From NCBI RefSeq assembly GCF_018343525.1, contig NZ_JAGYPH010000002.1:186001-250000 (forward strand): 64,000 bases of DNA, in the 5' to 3' direction. Shown here one piece after another: positions 1-8,454 of this stretch. A program made the translations under genes and the position numbers. The notes below the pieces were generated by a model. That model had not been told where the DNA came from, did no database searches, and saw only the letters and a program-made list of their open reading frames with translations. The DNA is from Lederbergia citrea. GTDB lineage: Bacteria > Bacillota > Bacilli > Bacillales > Bacillaceae_C. The first letter of the stretch is position 1, and each line of letters starts with the position of its first letter.

Positions 1-84
1 ATATTACTTACCTTCTTCCTTTAAAAATATGTGTGACAAAAATCCTGTTAAAATTATTATACATTATTTAGGTCGCTGTTGTTT
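1..84 (-). promoter_or_regulatory. Upstream region of a minus-strand gene that starts at or beyond the window edge
   Basis: Read on the minus strand, positions 21-11 form a strong purine-rich Shine-Dalgarno (AAGGAAGAAGG). The last two bases of the window on that strand (positions 2-1) are AT, at a spacing that would suit an ATG straddling the edge. A TATAAT -10 lies at 61-56; no good -35 is visible. The gene itself is outside the window, so nothing can be said about its product. Confidence 0.35.
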
Positions 85-160
85 GAAATATTTGATTATT
101 TGATTAACGGGGCAAGTTAAGGGTTATCCTTTGTCATTTTTTTGAAAAAAAGAAGGTGAA

Positions 161-208
161 AAGTAAGGCAAAGAGGCCGCCAAATGTGACAGCCTCTTTG
201 CCTTACTT
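161..208 (-). terminator. Intrinsic terminator of the feo operon
   Basis: Perfect 17-bp inverted repeat (161-177 with 192-208) with a 14-nt loop. On the minus strand it is followed by a T-rich tract. It lies just downstream of the last minus-strand gene of the feo operon. Confidence 0.85.
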
Positions 209-236
209 TGATAAGAAATATGGTTTGTCGCTTAGA

Positions 237-410
237 CTATTTTTCTGTAGAAAACGAACGACTTTGCTTCTGTATTGAACAGGCAGCTGAACAATTTTTG
301 CTGAGGGAACATCCTGCACATTTACCCATTTTGCTTCTTTTCACAAATCGGTAAAGGGTAAAAATAGCATAGCCGAAAATGATTGCACCTAGAATGATGC
401 TAATGAACAT
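237..410 (-). CDS. FeoB-associated Cys-rich membrane protein
   Basis: 57-residue reading frame with one N-terminal membrane segment (about residues 2-20), a basic stretch, then a small cysteine cluster (Cys31, Cys34, Cys40, Cys44). This is the layout of the FeoB-associated Cys-rich membrane protein family, often found beside feoB in Firmicutes. It starts at an ATG preceded by GAAGGAAGGG. It is last in the minus-strand feoA-feoB operon, 20 bp after feoB, and ahead of the terminator. The cysteines may bind iron or serve in redox or assembly of the Feo complex; that role is inferred from family and context. Confidence 0.8.
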   Translation of the reverse strand: MFISIILGAIIFGYAIFTLYRFVKRSKMGKCAGCSLSKNCSAACSIQKQSRSFSTEK

Positions 411-430
411 TTCGTATCCCTTCCTTCATA

Positions 431-2440
431 TTAATGGAGTCCTAAGAGAAGACCACCTTGATAAATGATAATGGAAACTACATAGGCAATGATGAGCGCG
501 TAAAGCACTGAAAACCATGTCCATTTTGCTGAACTGGTTTCTTTTTTAATCGCCGCGACCGTTGCCAAACATGGTACATAAAGCAAGATGAAGGCCAAAA
601 AGCTATAGGCTGATAGCGGTGTAAAATAGTCAGTCATCACTCCTTGTAATGTGTGCATGTCGGGCGCTACGTAAATAATATTCATGGTTGAGACAACGAC
701 TTCTTTTGCCAGAAAACCGGTTAACAACGCGGCCCCGGCTTGCCAGTTTCCGAATCCGATCGGATGCAGAACGGGTGCAATCGCGCCGCCAATCAATGCA
801 AGGAAACTTTCATCCATCGGGACGTTTAACCCGCTCGGCCCTGCATAAGTTAATAACCAAATGATAACGGAACCGCCAAATATAAAGGTACCGGCTTTAC
901 GGACAAATCCTTTTCCTTTCTCCCACGTGCTTTGCAATAAAGTTTTGAATTGCGGGAATCGATAAGGCGGCAATTCAATCACAAAAAATGAACTGGCTTG
1001 TTTTAAAATGGTCGCTGAAAAGATTTTCGCAAGTGATAAGGCAAGCACAATCCCTAATAAATATAGGGAAAGCACAATCAAAGCTTGGTTTTGTTTGAAA
1101 AATGCACCGACAAATAAGCTGTACACCGTCAGCCTGGCCGAACAAGACATCAGTGGATTTAAAATAATCGTGAGCAGCCGTTCCTTTGGTTGTTCGATCG
1201 TTCTTGCGGCCATAATCCCAGGCACATTGCAGCCAAATCCGATAATCATCGGAATGAAGGCTTTCCCGTTCAAGCCAACGCCCTCCATAATTTTATCCAT
1301 CACCATCGCAACGCGCGCCATATAGCCTGAATCCTCAATAAACGAAATCATAAAGAAAAGCATAAAAATTTGCGGTACAAAAACGAGGACTCCGCCGACC
1401 CCAGCAATGATTCCTTGTAAAATCAGGGCTCGGATAAACTCGGTTGCACCTGCAGTCATTAGCAAGCTGTTCAGTGTATTTGTTAACGGCCCCGTAATAA
1501 AAGCATCCAATCCATCTGAAAGCGGGGTCCCGAACCAGTCAAAGGTCAGTTTAAAAATGAGATAAGTAAATAATATAAAAATAGGAAGTCCAAGCACTTT
1601 ATTTGTTACGATTTGATCAATCCGATCAGTCATCGTATATTCAGCTTTTTTCGTAGTGTTGACACAGCATAATAATAAAGCTTGTATATAGTTGCCGCGT
1701 ATCGTCCGAATATGGTGTGCCAATGATTTTGATATTGTTTCAGATTGTAGCCTTTTTTCCGTTTTTTCAAATAGTTCTTTTGCGGTAGATTCAGTTAGAT
1801 ACTTTAAAACTAGATCCTTAACCACCTGGTTTCCTTCAAAAAATTGCAGGGCTAACCATCTTCTTGGCGGTATATCCTCATCTTCAGGAAGCAATGCCGT
1901 AAAATCCTGAATCGCTTCCTCGATAATCCTTCCATAATCGATAACAAGTGTAGTTTGTTGATGCATAGTTGATGAAAGATTTGCAGCTAATTCATCACAA
2001 CCAGCCCCAGAACGTGCGACTATGGGAACAATAGAACAATCAAGACGTTCAGATAAAAGGGGGATGTCGATCTCAATCCCTCTTGTCTTTGCGACATCTA
2101 CCATATTTAATCCGATGGCAAGTGGTTTTCCATACTCTAATAATTGCAATGTTAAGTATAAATTACGCTCCAATTGGGAAGCGTCAACAATATTTAAAAT
2201 GGTGGCAACATCATCATATAAAAGAAAATGAGTGGCCACTCCTTCATCCTTGGATAAGGGATTAAGGGAGTATACGCCCGGTAAATCGACTAAATGTCCG
2301 GCCTTATTTTTTAAAATCCCGACCTTCTTTTCAACCGTAACCCCGGTCCAGTTTCCCACATATTCATAGGAACCTGTTAGTTTATTGAATAAAGATGTTT
2401 TACCCGTATTGGGGTTGCCAACTAATGCTATATTATTTAT
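431..2440 (-). CDS. feoB: Ferrous iron transport protein FeoB (ATA in place of the start codon)
   Basis: FeoB imports Fe(II) through a polytopic membrane domain coupled to an N-terminal G protein. The frame shows G1 (GNPNTGKT, residues 8-15), the NWTG switch, G3 (DLPG, 52-55) and G4 (NMVD), then the gate-type hydrophobic core and a C-terminal membrane region, about 669 residues, normal for the family. The only ATG/GTG/TTG codon near the front (GTG at 2359) would delete the P-loop, so the functional start must lie upstream. The position matching the family start is ATA at 2440-2438, overlapping the feoA stop as ATAA where ATGA would be usual. Either an AUA start, a G-to-A change or a base error. 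Fur-like boxes lie upstream of feoA. Confidence 0.9.
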   Translation of the reverse strand: MNNIALVGNPNTGKTSLFNKLTGSYEYVGNWTGVTVEKKVGILKNKAGHLVDLPGVYSLNPLSKDEGVATHFLLYDDVATILNIVDASQLERNLYLTLQLLEYGKPLAIGLNMVDVAKTRGIEIDIPLLSERLDCSIVPIVARSGAGCDELAANLSSTMHQQTTLVIDYGRIIEEAIQDFTALLPEDEDIPPRRWLALQFFEGNQVVKDLVLKYLTESTAKELFEKTEKRLQSETISKSLAHHIRTIRGNYIQALLLCCVNTTKKAEYTMTDRIDQIVTNKVLGLPIFILFTYLIFKLTFDWFGTPLSDGLDAFITGPLTNTLNSLLMTAGATEFIRALILQGIIAGVGGVLVFVPQIFMLFFMISFIEDSGYMARVAMVMDKIMEGVGLNGKAFIPMIIGFGCNVPGIMAARTIEQPKERLLTIILNPLMSCSARLTVYSLFVGAFFKQNQALIVLSLYLLGIVLALSLAKIFSATILKQASSFFVIELPPYRFPQFKTLLQSTWEKGKGFVRKAGTFIFGGSVIIWLLTYAGPSGLNVPMDESFLALIGGAIAPVLHPIGFGNWQAGAALLTGFLAKEVVVSTMNIIYVAPDMHTLQGVMTDYFTPLSAYSFLAFILLYVPCLATVAAIKKETSSAKWTWFSVLYALIIAYVVSIIIYQGGLLLGLH

Positions 2441-2664
2441 ACACTTTCCACCCGAATCTTCTTAGCTTCGCAGCGGCGAATCCCTATTAATTGACCTTTG
2501 GCTTCAATCGTAATTGGCCCGCCTAATGGTAAAATGCGCTTTATCTTAAGGACGGACCCTTCCATAATTCCAAGATCCAATAACCGGCGTTGAACAAGCT
2601 CGTTTATCCAATCCGTATTAATAATTCGTACTTTTTCTCCAGCGTGTATATCCGATAAAACCAT
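2437..2664 (-). CDS. feoA: FeoA, SH3-like iron transport protein
   Basis: 75-residue FeoA-domain protein, a small SH3-like beta-barrel that acts with FeoB in Fe(II) uptake. The sequence carries the family pattern of a conserved LLDLGIMEG turn in the middle and a C-terminal strand with an IGIRR motif. An in-frame GTG nine bases upstream lies inside the ribosome-binding site, so the ATG at 2664 (GAGGTG six bases upstream) is preferred. The stop codon overlaps the presumed feoB start by four bases, pointing to translational coupling. It is the first gene of the minus-strand operon, directly behind two Fur-like sites. Confidence 0.92.
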   Translation of the reverse strand: MVLSDIHAGEKVRIINTDWINELVQRRLLDLGIMEGSVLKIKRILPLGGPITIEAKGQLIGIRRCEAKKIRVESV

Positions 2665-2684
2665 TCTATACACCTCAATCTAAT

Positions 2685-2730
2685 TGATAATGAGTCTCAT
2701 TCTTCTTTAATTGTATGAGAATGATAATCA
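2685..2730 (-). promoter_or_regulatory. Two Fur-like boxes upstream of feoA
   Basis: Positions 2716-2730 read TGAGAAT-G-ATAATCA, close to the 7-1-7 Fur consensus TGATAAT-N-ATTATCA. Positions 2685-2699 read TGATAAT-G-AGTCTCA, with one good half-site. Both lie 20-65 bp upstream of the feoA start, where iron-dependent Fur repression would be expected. Confidence 0.7.
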
Positions 2731-2835
2731 TTTGTAAATAAAAAAATAAAGGGATTTTTTGCGACATCACTCAAGATTATATTGAAAATTTCAATAAGTC
2801 TATGATAGCTTTAAAATAAAGAAAGGAAGTGGAAA

Positions 2836-3747
2836 ATGTTTATCAAATCAAGATGTGAATCAGCGGAACTAAAGCAACTAAGATATTTACACATACGAAC
2901 GAATTTGTCTGAAAAAGAAAAGCGGCATTTTTCAAACTTAGAAAAAGGTTATGAAGGTGAATTGAAATTTGATATGTTGCTGGACAACCTTTCAGGTGAA
3001 TGGTTGATCCTAAGTGACTTATTGTTTGAAGTTGGCAACACAATCTTTCAAATTGATTCACTGCTCATTTCTCAAAAAGGCATATTCCTTATCGATGTAA
3101 AAAATTTTGAAGGTGACTTTTATATCGAAGCAGACCGGTGGTACACGGCGTCCCGAAATGAAATTAAGGATCCACTGCTTCAATTGAGAAGAAGCGAATC
3201 CTTACTCCGGCGCTTACTCCAAGACCATAAGCTCAACCTTTCCATCGAAGCATACCTTATTTTTATCAACCCCGAATTTACTCTATACCAAGCCCCTCGA
3301 GACCTACCCATTATTTTTCCAACACAGCTTAACCGTTTTATGAAAAATTTAAATAAAAGATCATCAAAACTAAATGAAAAACACTCCAAGTTTGCTGACC
3401 TGCTTGTGGCGAAACATATGAATGAATCTTCTTTTACGCAATTACCGAATTATGATTATGAGCAGCTGCGAAAAGGTGTGATTTGTGAAGGTTGTCAGTC
3501 TTTTTTGATTTCAGTCGAAAAATACAAATTGGCATGTAATAGCTGCGGTTATAAAGAGGAAATCAAATCTGCTATTTTACGGAGCATAGAGGAATTAACG
3601 CTTCTTTTCCCAGACAGAAAAATCACAACAAACGCCGTTCACGAATGGTGTGAGGCTATTGTTTCTAAAAAAACCATAGAAAGGATCTTAACGAAAAACT
3701 ATAAAAGGTTAGGGTATGGCTGGTCCTCCTATTATGTTAATTCATAG
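2836..3747 (+). CDS. NERD domain protein with C-terminal zinc ribbon
   Basis: 303 residues. The N-terminal half is a nuclease-related domain (NERD): a GYEGE motif near residue 40, the IDSLL strand, and DVKNFEGDF (about 91-99), in which Asp and Lys resemble the active site of restriction-type nucleases. After a helical linker there is a four-cysteine zinc ribbon (Cys217, Cys220, Cys234, Cys237) and a basic helical tail. No signal peptide or membrane segment. The ATG is preceded by AAAGGAAGTGG. It stands alone on the plus strand, divergent from feoA, with the tandem palindromes behind it. NERD proteins are thought to act on nucleic acids, but this gene's role is unknown. Confidence 0.8.
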   Translation: MFIKSRCESAELKQLRYLHIRTNLSEKEKRHFSNLEKGYEGELKFDMLLDNLSGEWLILSDLLFEVGNTIFQIDSLLISQKGIFLIDVKNFEGDFYIEADRWYTASRNEIKDPLLQLRRSESLLRRLLQDHKLNLSIEAYLIFINPEFTLYQAPRDLPIIFPTQLNRFMKNLNKRSSKLNEKHSKFADLLVAKHMNESSFTQLPNYDYEQLRKGVICEGCQSFLISVEKYKLACNSCGYKEEIKSAILRSIEELTLLFPDRKITTNAVHEWCEAIVSKKTIERILTKNYKRLGYGWSSYYVNS

Positions 3748-3800
3748 TTGCTTTCATGGATACCGAGCTAAATGATATTCAATTCCAGTATGTATCCTCG

Positions 3801-4056
3801 CTGTATGAAGACAGATTTATCATAAAAAGTAAGCAGTCTGTCTTCAATCTAGCTATATGAAGACAGGCTTATCTGAAAAGTAAGCAATCTGTCTTCATTC
3901 TGGCTATATGAAGACAGACTTATCATAAAAAGTAAGCAATCTGTCTTCATCCTTGCTATATGAAGACAGACTTGTCTAAAAATGTAAACAATCTGTCTTC
4001 ATCCCTGGTGTATGAAGACAGATTTATCTTAAAATGTAGGAATCTGTCTTCATCTT
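3801..4056. repeat. Five tandem palindromic repeats, period 51-52 bp
   Basis: Five copies of a hairpin unit whose arms are TGAAGACAGA and TCTGTCTTCA. Left arms start at 3806, 3858, 3909, 3961 and 4013; right arms end at 3846, 3897, 3949, 4001 and 4052. The loops (about 20-21 nt) are themselves similar (TTATC..AAAAGTAAGCA type) and the joints between units are 8-11 bp. The first copy may also end the NERD transcript. Identity of the loops argues against CRISPR. Confidence 0.9.
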
Positions 4057-4106
4057 CGCATCTGATCCTGGACAGAATCGCCGTACCAAAATCCATTAAC
4101 TTTTCA

Positions 4107-4133
4107 TTAGCACTCTATCCGATAGAGTGCTAA
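4107..4133 (+). promoter_or_regulatory. CIRCE element (HrcA operator)
   Basis: Exact TTAGCACTC-N9-GAGTGCTAA, matching the CIRCE consensus without mismatch, 45 bp ahead of the htpG start. A possible -10 (TAAAAT, 4131-4136) overlaps its right arm. HrcA repression of htpG is therefore predicted. Confidence 0.95.
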
Positions 4134-4178
4134 AATAGGGTCATCAAAGATATCTTTTACTAAGAAAGGGGAACAATC

Positions 4179-6050
4179 ATGGAAAAAAAGCTATTTAAAG
4201 CAGAATCTAAGCGGCTATTGGAAATGATGATCAACTCTATCTATTCTCAAAAAGAAATTTTCCTAAGAGAGTTAATTTCCAATGCGAGTGATGCAATTGA
4301 CAAGATTTATTACAAGGCGTTAACGGATGACTCATTATCCTTTAACAAAGACAGTTACTACATAAAAGTTGCCGCTGACAAGGAAAACAGAACGTTAACC
4401 ATTACTGATACTGGTATTGGCATGACGAAGGAAGAATTGGAATCTAATCTTGGGATTATTGCCCAGAGTGGTTCATTAGAGTTTAAAACGGAAAATGAAT
4501 TAAAAGATGAGCATGAAATCATCGGTCAATTTGGTGTTGGATTTTATTCAGCGTTTATGGTTGCTGATGAGGTCACAGTGATCACCAAGGCTTTAGGAAG
4601 CGATGAAGCATTTAAGTGGCAATCCGCTGGGGCGGATGGGTATACGATCGAGTCAACACAAAAAGATTCGGTCGGAACTGAAATCACTTTAAAAATCAAA
4701 GAAAATACTGAAGAAGAGAATTATGATGAGTATGTAGAAGAATATCGTTTAAAATCAATCATTAAAAAATACTCGGACTTCATACGCTACCCGATTAAAA
4801 TGGATGTGACCGAGAGCAAGCTTAAAGAAGGCAGCGAAAATGAATATGAAGAGTATCAGGAAGAACAGACGATCAACAGTATGGTTCCGATTTGGAGAAA
4901 AAATAAAAGCGAGCTATCTGATGAAGATTATGAGAATTTCTATGCAGAGAAGCATTATGGATTCGACAAGCCTTTAGCACATATTCATACGAGCGTAGAT
5001 GGGGCGGTAAGTTATCACGCCATTTTATATATTCCTGAAAAAACACCATTTGACTACTACTCAAAGGAATACGAAAAAGGCTTAGAGTTATATTCCAATG
5101 GCGTATTAATAATGAACAAATGTGCAGACCTGCTCCCTGATTATTTTAGTTTTGTAAAAGGAATGGTCGATTCACCGGATTTATCGCTGAACATCTCAAG
5201 GGAAATTCTACAGCATGATCGTCAATTAAAACGAATCGCAAATAATATTAATAAAAAAATTAAAAGCGAATTGCAAAATCTCCTGAAAAATGATCGGGAC
5301 AAGTATGTCACTTTTTATGATTCTTTTGGCAGACAGTTGAAATATGGTGTTTATAGCGACTTTGGTGCCAATAAAGATGTACTGCAGGACTTATTGATGT
5401 TCTACTCTTCTAAAGAGAAGAAACTAGTGACGCTGGATGAATATATTTCGAGAATGCCTGAGGACCAAAAATATATTTATTATGCTTCAGGTGAATCGAA
5501 TGAAAGAATCGAAAAGTTGCCTCAGACAGAGCTTGTATCCGAAAAAGGGTATGAAATATTGTACTTTACCGATGAGGTTGATGAATTCGCCATTAAAATG
5601 TTGATGAGCTATAAAGAGAAGGAATTCAAATCGGTATCAAGCAGTGACTTAGGAATCGATGAAAAGGAAAAAACGGAGACAGAAGAAAAAGAAAACAAAG
5701 ACCTGTTTGATTTCATGAAAAATATTTTATCAGACAAAGTCAAGGATGTCAGGGCATCAAAAAGATTAAGATCCCATCCTGTATGCTTTTCTACAGATGG
5801 AGAGGTAACGATTGAGATGGAAAAAATCCTCAGCGCTATGCCTGATAACCAGAACATCCAAGCTGAAAAGGTGTTGGAAATTAATCCAAATCATGAAGTT
5901 TTCCAATCATTAAAAGCAGCTTTTGAAAATGATCAAGAGAAATTAACATTGTATACAAATCTTTTATACAATCAAGCCCTATTAATTGAAGGCTTGCCAA
6001 TCAAGGATCCAGTCGAGTTTACAAATGATATTTGCAAAGTAATGGCATAA
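4179..6050 (+). CDS. htpG: Hsp90-family chaperone HtpG
   Basis: Cytosolic ATP-dependent chaperone, 623 residues, full length. The N-terminal GHKL ATP-binding domain shows the conserved NASDA (about residue 36), DTGIGM and [13 protein letters not shown] motifs. The middle domain and C-terminal dimerisation domain follow, with an acidic charged linker near residues 495-510. The ATG is preceded by AAGAAAGGGG. It is monocistronic, with a CIRCE upstream and a terminator directly behind. In B. subtilis htpG is not in the HrcA regulon, so the perfect CIRCE is a regulatory difference worth noting. Confidence 0.98.
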   Translation: MEKKLFKAESKRLLEMMINSIYSQKEIFLRELISNASDAIDKIYYKALTDDSLSFNKDSYYIKVAADKENRTLTITDTGIGMTKEELESNLGIIAQSGSLEFKTENELKDEHEIIGQFGVGFYSAFMVADEVTVITKALGSDEAFKWQSAGADGYTIESTQKDSVGTEITLKIKENTEEENYDEYVEEYRLKSIIKKYSDFIRYPIKMDVTESKLKEGSENEYEEYQEEQTINSMVPIWRKNKSELSDEDYENFYAEKHYGFDKPLAHIHTSVDGAVSYHAILYIPEKTPFDYYSKEYEKGLELYSNGVLIMNKCADLLPDYFSFVKGMVDSPDLSLNISREILQHDRQLKRIANNINKKIKSELQNLLKNDRDKYVTFYDSFGRQLKYGVYSDFGANKDVLQDLLMFYSSKEKKLVTLDEYISRMPEDQKYIYYASGESNERIEKLPQTELVSEKGYEILYFTDEVDEFAIKMLMSYKEKEFKSVSSSDLGIDEKEKTETEEKENKDLFDFMKNILSDKVKDVRASKRLRSHPVCFSTDGEVTIEMEKILSAMPDNQNIQAEKVLEINPNHEVFQSLKAAFENDQEKLTLYTNLLYNQALLIEGLPIKDPVEFTNDICKVMA

Positions 6051-6087
6051 AAAATAGGAGCGTGGAAAATTTCCATGCTCCTATTTT
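6051..6087. terminator. Bidirectional terminator between htpG and the CofE-like gene
   Basis: Inverted repeat AAAATAGGAGC / GCTCCTATTTT, extended by GGAAA/TTTCC, between convergent genes. A/T tracts flank both sides. Confidence 0.85.
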
Positions 6088-6094
6088 GGTCATT

Positions 6095-7285
6095 TTATTT
6101 TGTAAAATTATCAAAATACCCTTGAATAAAGACAATTGGTGTACCTTTATCTCCGCTTCCTGATGTTAAATCAGATAAAGAGCCAATAAGATCCGTCAGT
6201 TTTCTCGGTGTAGTTCCTTGAGATTCCATCGACCCCACAAGATCAGCATCTTTATTGTTAATGAATTGCGAGATCGCTTGTTTCAGTTCTTCACCTCTTA
6301 AGTCAGCAAAGTTATTATCAGCAAGATATTTTAACTTTACTTCATTAGGTGTACCCTGAAGTCCTGATGTGTATGCCGGTGATACGACTGGATCAGCGAG
6401 CTCCCAAATTTTACCGACTGGATCTTTGAATGCCCCGTCTCCATAAACCATGACTTCTACATTTTTGCCCGTCTTTTCTTTAAGCATCTGTTGGATTGTA
6501 TCAACAGTAGATTGGCAATTACGTGGGAAAAGTTTCAGACCCTCTTCAGTAGATTTATTGGAACCCAGGAGACCATAATCTTCATTATATCCACTGCCAT
6601 CTATGGACTCTGATAAGATGTTGTCGAGACCGTAAATTTTTTCCCCGCCATTTGCTTTCAATATCTTCTTCGTTCTGAATCTTGTATGGACATCACAAAC
6701 AAGAACGCTTTTTGTGTAATCTAAAATTGTCTTTGGATTATTTGAGAAGATAACTTCACATTCAATACCGTATTCTTCCATTAACGTTTTATAATAATTA
6801 ATATAATCAACACCAGTAAAAGGATGTTTGTTATAGCCAAAATGATCACGGAATTGTTTTTCTGTTAAAACATCTGTCCAAGGATTTACTCCCTTGTCAT
6901 CAAGCGTGTCTATATCGACTAAGTGATTCCCAACTTCATCAGACGGATAACTAAGCATTAAAACGATCTTTTTAGCCCCTTTTGCAATGCCACGAAGGCA
7001 GTTTGCAAAACGATTGCGACTTAAAATCGGGAATATGACGCCAACCGTATCTTCTCCAAATTTTGCACGCACATCTTTAGCTATATGATCAATCGTCGCA
7101 TAATTACCTTGAGCACGAGCAACGATGGATTCTGTTATTGAAACGATATCTTTATCATTAATTTGAAAGCCTTCAACTTCTGCAGCTTTTAACACACTGT
7201 CTACAACGATTTCCTCAATATTGTCCCCTTGATTGATGATTGGGCAACGAAGACCTCTGGCAACTGTTCCAACTACTCGTTCCAA
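6095..7285 (-). CDS. CofE-like protein (coenzyme F420-0:L-glutamate ligase family)
   Basis: 396 residues, soluble. The N-terminus shows the F420 ligase family pattern: a PIINQGDNIEEIV segment (about 15-27) where CofE has its conserved G-D-D, then KDIVSITESIVARAQG (about 45-60). CofE adds glutamate to F420-0 in methanogens and actinobacteria. No other F420 genes are visible here and Bacillus is not known to make F420, so the true substrate is open; an amide- or peptide-bond-forming ligase on another acceptor is possible. The TTG start has AAGGAGAG seven bases upstream. It is divergent from a LysR regulator, its likely controller. Confidence 0.75.
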   Translation of the reverse strand: MERVVGTVARGLRCPIINQGDNIEEIVVDSVLKAAEVEGFQINDKDIVSITESIVARAQGNYATIDHIAKDVRAKFGEDTVGVIFPILSRNRFANCLRGIAKGAKKIVLMLSYPSDEVGNHLVDIDTLDDKGVNPWTDVLTEKQFRDHFGYNKHPFTGVDYINYYKTLMEEYGIECEVIFSNNPKTILDYTKSVLVCDVHTRFRTKKILKANGGEKIYGLDNILSESIDGSGYNEDYGLLGSNKSTEEGLKLFPRNCQSTVDTIQQMLKEKTGKNVEVMVYGDGAFKDPVGKIWELADPVVSPAYTSGLQGTPNEVKLKYLADNNFADLRGEELKQAISQFINNKDADLVGSMESQGTTPRKLTDLIGSLSDLTSGSGDKGTPIVFIQGYFDNFTK

Positions 7286-7403
7286 TATGATCTCTCCTTA
7301 TGACTAATACATTTATTTTATATTGTCCTTACTTGTAATATACACGAGTTTAATGATATAAGTAAAATGGCTGTATCGAATGGCAGATATAAGGGGTGCT
7401 TAT

Positions 7404-8294
7404 ATGATAAGTAAATTAGATTTATATAAAGTATTTTGTATGGTAGGAAAAAGTGAGAGTTTTTCTAAAGCAGCAAAAGCTCTTTATATGACACAACCAG
7501 CCGTTAGTCAAGCGATTATGCAATTAGAAAGGGAATTAGATGTCCGTCTTTTTAATCGAACACCTAAAGGAGTATCTTTAACATATGAAGGTAGTCTTCT
7601 TTTTGACTATGTTAATTCGGCAATAAATATCATTGATGCTGGAGAAGAGAAGATTTTAGAATTCAAAAATTTAACGACTGGGGAATTAAAAATTGGTGTT
7701 GGGGATACGATCTCTAGGCACTTTTTACTTCCTTATTTAGAAGCTTTCCATAATAAATATCCTAATATTAAGTTTAAGATTGTGAATGGGACAACGTTAG
7801 AGATTTGTTCGATATTAAAAGCAGGCGAAGTGGATATCGCCATTTGTAATTTTCCGCTTGATGATCCCACATTAGAACTGATCCCCTGTATCGATATCCA
7901 TGATATTTTTGTTTGTGGGGAGAAGTACAAGCAGCTTTTACCCAAACCAATCAACATTGATGAAATAGCAAAATTGCCATTAATTCTCCTTGAACCGAAC
8001 TCAAATTCCAGAAAGTTTGTAGAGGATTATTTAATATCTAAAGGGATAAAGATTTCGCCGGAATTTGAATTAGGCTCCCATGATTTATTATTGGAGTTTG
8101 CGAAAATCAATTTAGGGATCGCATGCGTCACAAAGGAATTTTCCCAAGAGTATATAAATAAAGGCCTATTATATGAAGTACAACTAATCGAAGAAATACC
8201 AAAGAGAAGTATCGGTGTCTGTTTTTTAAAAAATGTACCTTTATCACATGCCGCAACAAAATTCGTTGAGATTATCGAAAATAAATTAATATAG
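7404..8294 (+). CDS. LysR-family transcriptional regulator
   Basis: 296 residues. The N-terminal winged HTH (about 1-60) has the SFSKAAKALYMTQPAVSQ helix-turn-helix, followed by a linker helix and a periplasmic-binding-protein-like effector domain. The in-frame ATG 24 bases upstream lacks a ribosome-binding site; the chosen ATG is preceded by AAGGGGTG. It is divergent from the CofE-like gene with about 118 bp between starts, the usual LysR arrangement for control of the neighbour. The effector is unknown. Confidence 0.92.
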   Translation: MISKLDLYKVFCMVGKSESFSKAAKALYMTQPAVSQAIMQLERELDVRLFNRTPKGVSLTYEGSLLFDYVNSAINIIDAGEEKILEFKNLTTGELKIGVGDTISRHFLLPYLEAFHNKYPNIKFKIVNGTTLEICSILKAGEVDIAICNFPLDDPTLELIPCIDIHDIFVCGEKYKQLLPKPINIDEIAKLPLILLEPNSNSRKFVEDYLISKGIKISPEFELGSHDLLLEFAKINLGIACVTKEFSQEYINKGLLYEVQLIEEIPKRSIGVCFLKNVPLSHAATKFVEIIENKLI

Positions 8295-8414
8295 TCAGGC
8301 GATGCTTTGTGGAGGATTAATTCCAGAAATTTTAACCAAAAAAATGGAAGTCCTACTTTTCTAAAAATACAGACTATGGGATAATAGATTGCAAGTATGC
8401 GTTTGTTTGCATGA

Positions 8415-8428
8415 GCAAACAGTTGCGC
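8415..8428 (+). promoter_or_regulatory. Possible LacI-family operator upstream of the amylase gene
   Basis: GCAAACAGTTGCGC resembles MalR/LacI-type maltose operators (GCAAACGTTTGC type). It overlaps a second dyad, TGTTTGC-atga-GCAAACA (8405-8422). Both sit 27-50 bp before the start of the secreted amylase, where repression would be effective. The resemblance is by eye only. Confidence 0.35.
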
Positions 8429-8454
8429 AAAACCAAATAAAAAGGAGGAAATAA

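Noticed and set aside
431-2359. FeoB starting at GTG 2359
   Set aside because: This would remove the G1 P-loop and first strands, which are plainly coded just upstream in the same frame.
3801-4056. CRISPR array
   Set aside because: The units are palindromic throughout, the would-be spacers are similar to each other, and no cas genes are near.
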